64,000 nt of DNA from Drosophila persimilis (Eukaryota > Arthropoda > Insecta > Diptera > Drosophilidae). Both the position numbers and the translations under genes were made by a program. The notes beneath the pieces were generated by a model. The model did no database searches and was not told the origin of the DNA. It worked only from the letters and a program-made list of their open reading frames with translations. The DNA is taken from positions 806,001 through 870,000 of the forward strand of contig NW_020825330.1 in the NCBI RefSeq assembly GCF_003286085.1, given 5' to 3'. Shown piece by piece: positions 61,569-64,000 of the stretch; positions within the stretch are counted from its first letter, which is position 1; each line of letters begins with the position of its first letter.

Positions 61569-63270
61569 GTAAGCCGAAACCCTCTCCTCTGCCCCCCTTT
61601 AGGGTTTAAGTTTCATAAATACCAACAACAAAGTAAATTTTAATCAAAGCTCAGAGTGAGGGAGAGGGAGAGGGGGAGGGACTGTCGGCGGACAACAATA
61701 ACCGCGACGGACGGAAGCGAAAAGTACAATTTTCTGCCAAACGAGGAGCACGCGTCGCTTAAGCAACAAAGTAAACAGAAGTAAAGAGAGCCGCGATGCC
61801 CCGTCCCGCCCCGTCCCCCCCCGTCCCGTACTGGCAGCCCCTGCACCTGTGTGCTTGTGTGTGCGAGAGGGTAATACTGCACTCATTTGCGTGAGAGAGG
61901 GAGGGGGGAAGGAGAGGAGGAGAGTCCAAAGCCATGGACGGCATTGTTGTTGCCGGTGTAAAACGATTTTCCCAGCGACTGAAGCTGCACGCGTGAACTG
62001 CATGGAAAAAGGCACGCCGCCGGATAAGACGGAGGAGGGAGCCGGCGCCGGGGGAGGGGCTGTGCTGCTCCCACGGGGAAAGCACCATCGAGAGACGAAG
62101 CCGATTTGCAGCTGTCAAATGGAAAGGCAGACAAAGTAGAGTCGGGGCGGAGGGAGCGGGGGAGCGGGGAAGAGCGAGGCAGAGGCAGAGGAGAAGGCCA
62201 GTCACCGGAGCAGTAGCTGGAGCAACTTTCCTTTTTTTGCGCCATTGTCTGGGGCATATCCCCTGGAACGTGATAAGCAAGGATTCCAGGACTCCGACGG
62301 GGACTCCCAACTGAGACGGAGACTGAGACGGAGACGGAGACAGAGACTGCGACAGACTCCGCCAAACGGAGGCGGCGTACAATTCGCCATGTGTCACACG
62401 GGGGGAAGGCGAGGCGAAAGGTCCGTGGAGATTATGTCCAGACAGGACGGCAGACAGCCGATAAGCACGGCTCTCTTTCTATCGCACAGCCACTCTGCCC
62501 GGCACTCTCTCTCTCCTTTCTCGCGCTCTCTTTCTCCCTGTGTGAAAGCATCCTTCTTAATCTTATTAGAGAGCGACGCCATTTGCACAAGACAAATGCA
62601 TAAATAAGTTCAAGTGCTTTGAATTTTGAATTGGATTTCGGAACACCCCCAGGGCCCTCGAATTTCCGGTGGAAAACACTGGGGGAGAGGTGGAGGTGGA
62701 GAAGTGGGCATCGGGAAAAAATCAAACAGAGAGAGGCAGGGAGGCAGCGCAGAGAGAAAGCCGAAGCGAGTGCCAGATGATCTCCTGCAAAAAGTCCATT
62801 CCCGTATCGAAGGGAAATGTGGAAAAACGGGCCCGCAAGGGGCTAGGGGGGTGTGGAGTATAGGTGGGGACACAGTAACACGTGTTGTCAACAAATTGCA
62901 ACCGAAATCCAGGCGAACTTTGTGTCTCTTTGGCATAAATAAATTTGCATAAGCATTGCATACATGGCAGGAACAGGAGCAGAAACAGGAACCAGGAGCC
63001 AGGAGCCAGGACCGGCACTGGCACGGCACTGGGACCGGCACTGGGACCGGGAAAATCCCTCGCTGGAGGAAAGGGAGGACACCCAGCTGCAACGTGCCAC
63101 TTGTTTAACGTGATTTGCACTCGCAACGAGTCAAATAAAGGCAACCCAAACGAAATCAAACGAAGCGTGCTGCATACCTCAAGGCCCAGACCAGCTCCAA
63201 CTTCAGGGGGGGTTCCCCTAACCCTCACACGAAGGGGCGAAGGAGAACGGAGGACGGAGAAACACCAGGG

Positions 63271-63314
<44 letters not shown>

Positions 63315-63343
63315 AGCCAAGCCACTAATGTTGTTAATGGCTG
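61569..63343. other. start of CARPB-like intron 2, no exon seen
   Basis: After the exon 2 donor I found no in-phase continuation (expected to resemble a glycine/proline-rich lead into a FWGL-type motif). The stretch is GC-rich, with GA runs, GAGACG hexamers near 62300-62350, and repeat-derived open frames on both strands. Confidence 0.6.
63271..63309. repeat. (AGCC)n tetramer repeat
   Basis: About nine and a half AGCC units, ending at a G. Confidence 0.93.
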
Positions 63344-63736
63344 CTAAAATCGTTTGGCAATTGCCTCATTGACTCGAAGCAAGGCGCAACTGCCACTAAC
63401 AGACCACCCCCCCACCACCCGAACGAAGCCCGACGCCAGACCGCAATTTAATAGACTCGAGACTGCAATATCCTCCAGCGCTATCTGCTGCTCTTCATGC
63501 AACTCCGCGCCGCCATCGCGTGCTGCAACGCGGTGCATCGGTGGTGGTGGTGGTGCCGTGACACGAAAATCAGTCACACACACAAGCACGACGCTTCCGA
63601 TTTCCGCTGAACGAAACAGGAATTAATGGACGTGCCTGAGAGACGGCAGTACTTACTCACCATCTTGCAGATTAACTGCCTCTCGGACTGTACTTCCCGT
63701 TAGGGGCCGAACAACGTCCAGGAAGAATCGGCGCAT
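63344..63736 (-). CDS. candidate two-exon gene, unknown function
   Basis: A tentative minus-strand model. Exon 1 is 63736-63661 (25 codons plus 1 nt, starting MRRFFLDVV), with a near-perfect donor GATG|GTGAGTAAGT. A 54-nt intron (63660-63607) ends in TTTCGTTCAG. Exon 2 is 63606-63344, open in the matching phase for 86 codons to TAG, for a total of 112 aa. Residues 47-51 are a proline run and 63-74 an acidic stretch (ELHEEQQIALED). Support comes from the donor quality, the typical fly intron size and the maintained phase. Against it are a weak start context (TAG before ATG), no recognised homologue, no poly(A) signal seen, and a repeat-rich neighbourhood. It may instead be a spurious open frame or a non-coding 5' exon. 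Confidence 0.28.
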
Positions 63737-64000
63737 CTACGAATCACGCCGTCATCTCTAGACAGCATCTGGGGGCTACCTCTTTTTTCTCTTGTTCTCC
63801 CGGGGGTTTAGTGTTATTTTTGCCGTACTTTTCATTGGGATTTCCCCGCGAGCTTTCTTTTCGGCGGCTAATGCGATGGCATCGTTGAGGTCAACAATCG
63901 CTTAAACGCGTGTACGTGGCATATCTATGATTGAAGCTTTTGATTGCGGCCTCTCGCCCCGATATGGCGGCTGACGCGAACGTGTTGATTCTCGGGCACA
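63737..64000. other. window edge, nothing recognised
   Basis: No coding potential was recognised on either strand. If the minus-strand candidate is real, this would be its 5' UTR and promoter. There is a short overlapping upstream ATG in that orientation. Confidence 0.5.

Noticed and set aside
61759..62397. 212-codon minus-strand frame
   Set aside because: It derives from GAGACG, GGGGA and CT repeats, lies in the CARP intron, and has no motif.

Overview
This 64 kb window looks like an insect nuclear chromosome, most probably Drosophila, and I infer an obscura-group species. The reasons are an OLA1 gene with short introns (69 and 85 nt), Drosophila-type start and splice contexts, large gene-poor stretches, and a very high density of short tandem repeats with 5- to 12-bp units. 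No transposon ORFs, rRNA, tRNA, CRISPR or prokaryotic features were recognised. From memory, the fly relatives of OLA1 (CG1354) and CARPB (CG32698) are X-linked, so the window is probably Muller element A. That placement is inference.

Layout: 1-13780 holds no convincing gene. 13781-16540 is the Obg-like ATPase gene Ola1 on the + strand, a complete four-exon CDS of 397 aa. Its first coding intron does not obey GT-AG; the only model that restores the conserved protein uses an ATAAGT...AC intron (14424-15017). 16540-24600 is gene-poor. 24600-26170 holds two single-exon, same-strand genes for small secreted cysteine-rich proteins of 101 and 183 aa. They share the pattern CC-x11-C-x2-C-x22/23-C-x4/6-C and are evidently tandem paralogues of a family I do not recognise. 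26170-42396 is again non-coding as far as I can see.

From 42397 to the window end lies the 5' part of a carbonic-anhydrase-related protein gene (CARPB-like, + strand). It has a signal-peptide exon (42397-42454), a 19,063-nt first intron and a 51-nt second exon (61518-61568); the rest lies beyond 64000. About 120 bp into the first intron is a dense cluster of CGATA/TATCG motifs, four of them exactly 11 bp apart and mirror-symmetric, resembling a BEAF-32/DREF-type boundary or promoter. At the right edge a weak two-exon minus-strand gene model (63344-63736) is reported as a candidate only.

The genes do not form a pathway. Ola1 is a housekeeping translation-linked ATPase, the twin secreted peptides look lineage-specific, and the CARP gene is an acatalytic secreted carbonic anhydrase homologue. 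The most novel items are the non-canonical Ola1 intron, the cysteine-rich pair (one member has its signal peptide built from nine copies of a 9-bp repeat), and the phased CGATA cluster.
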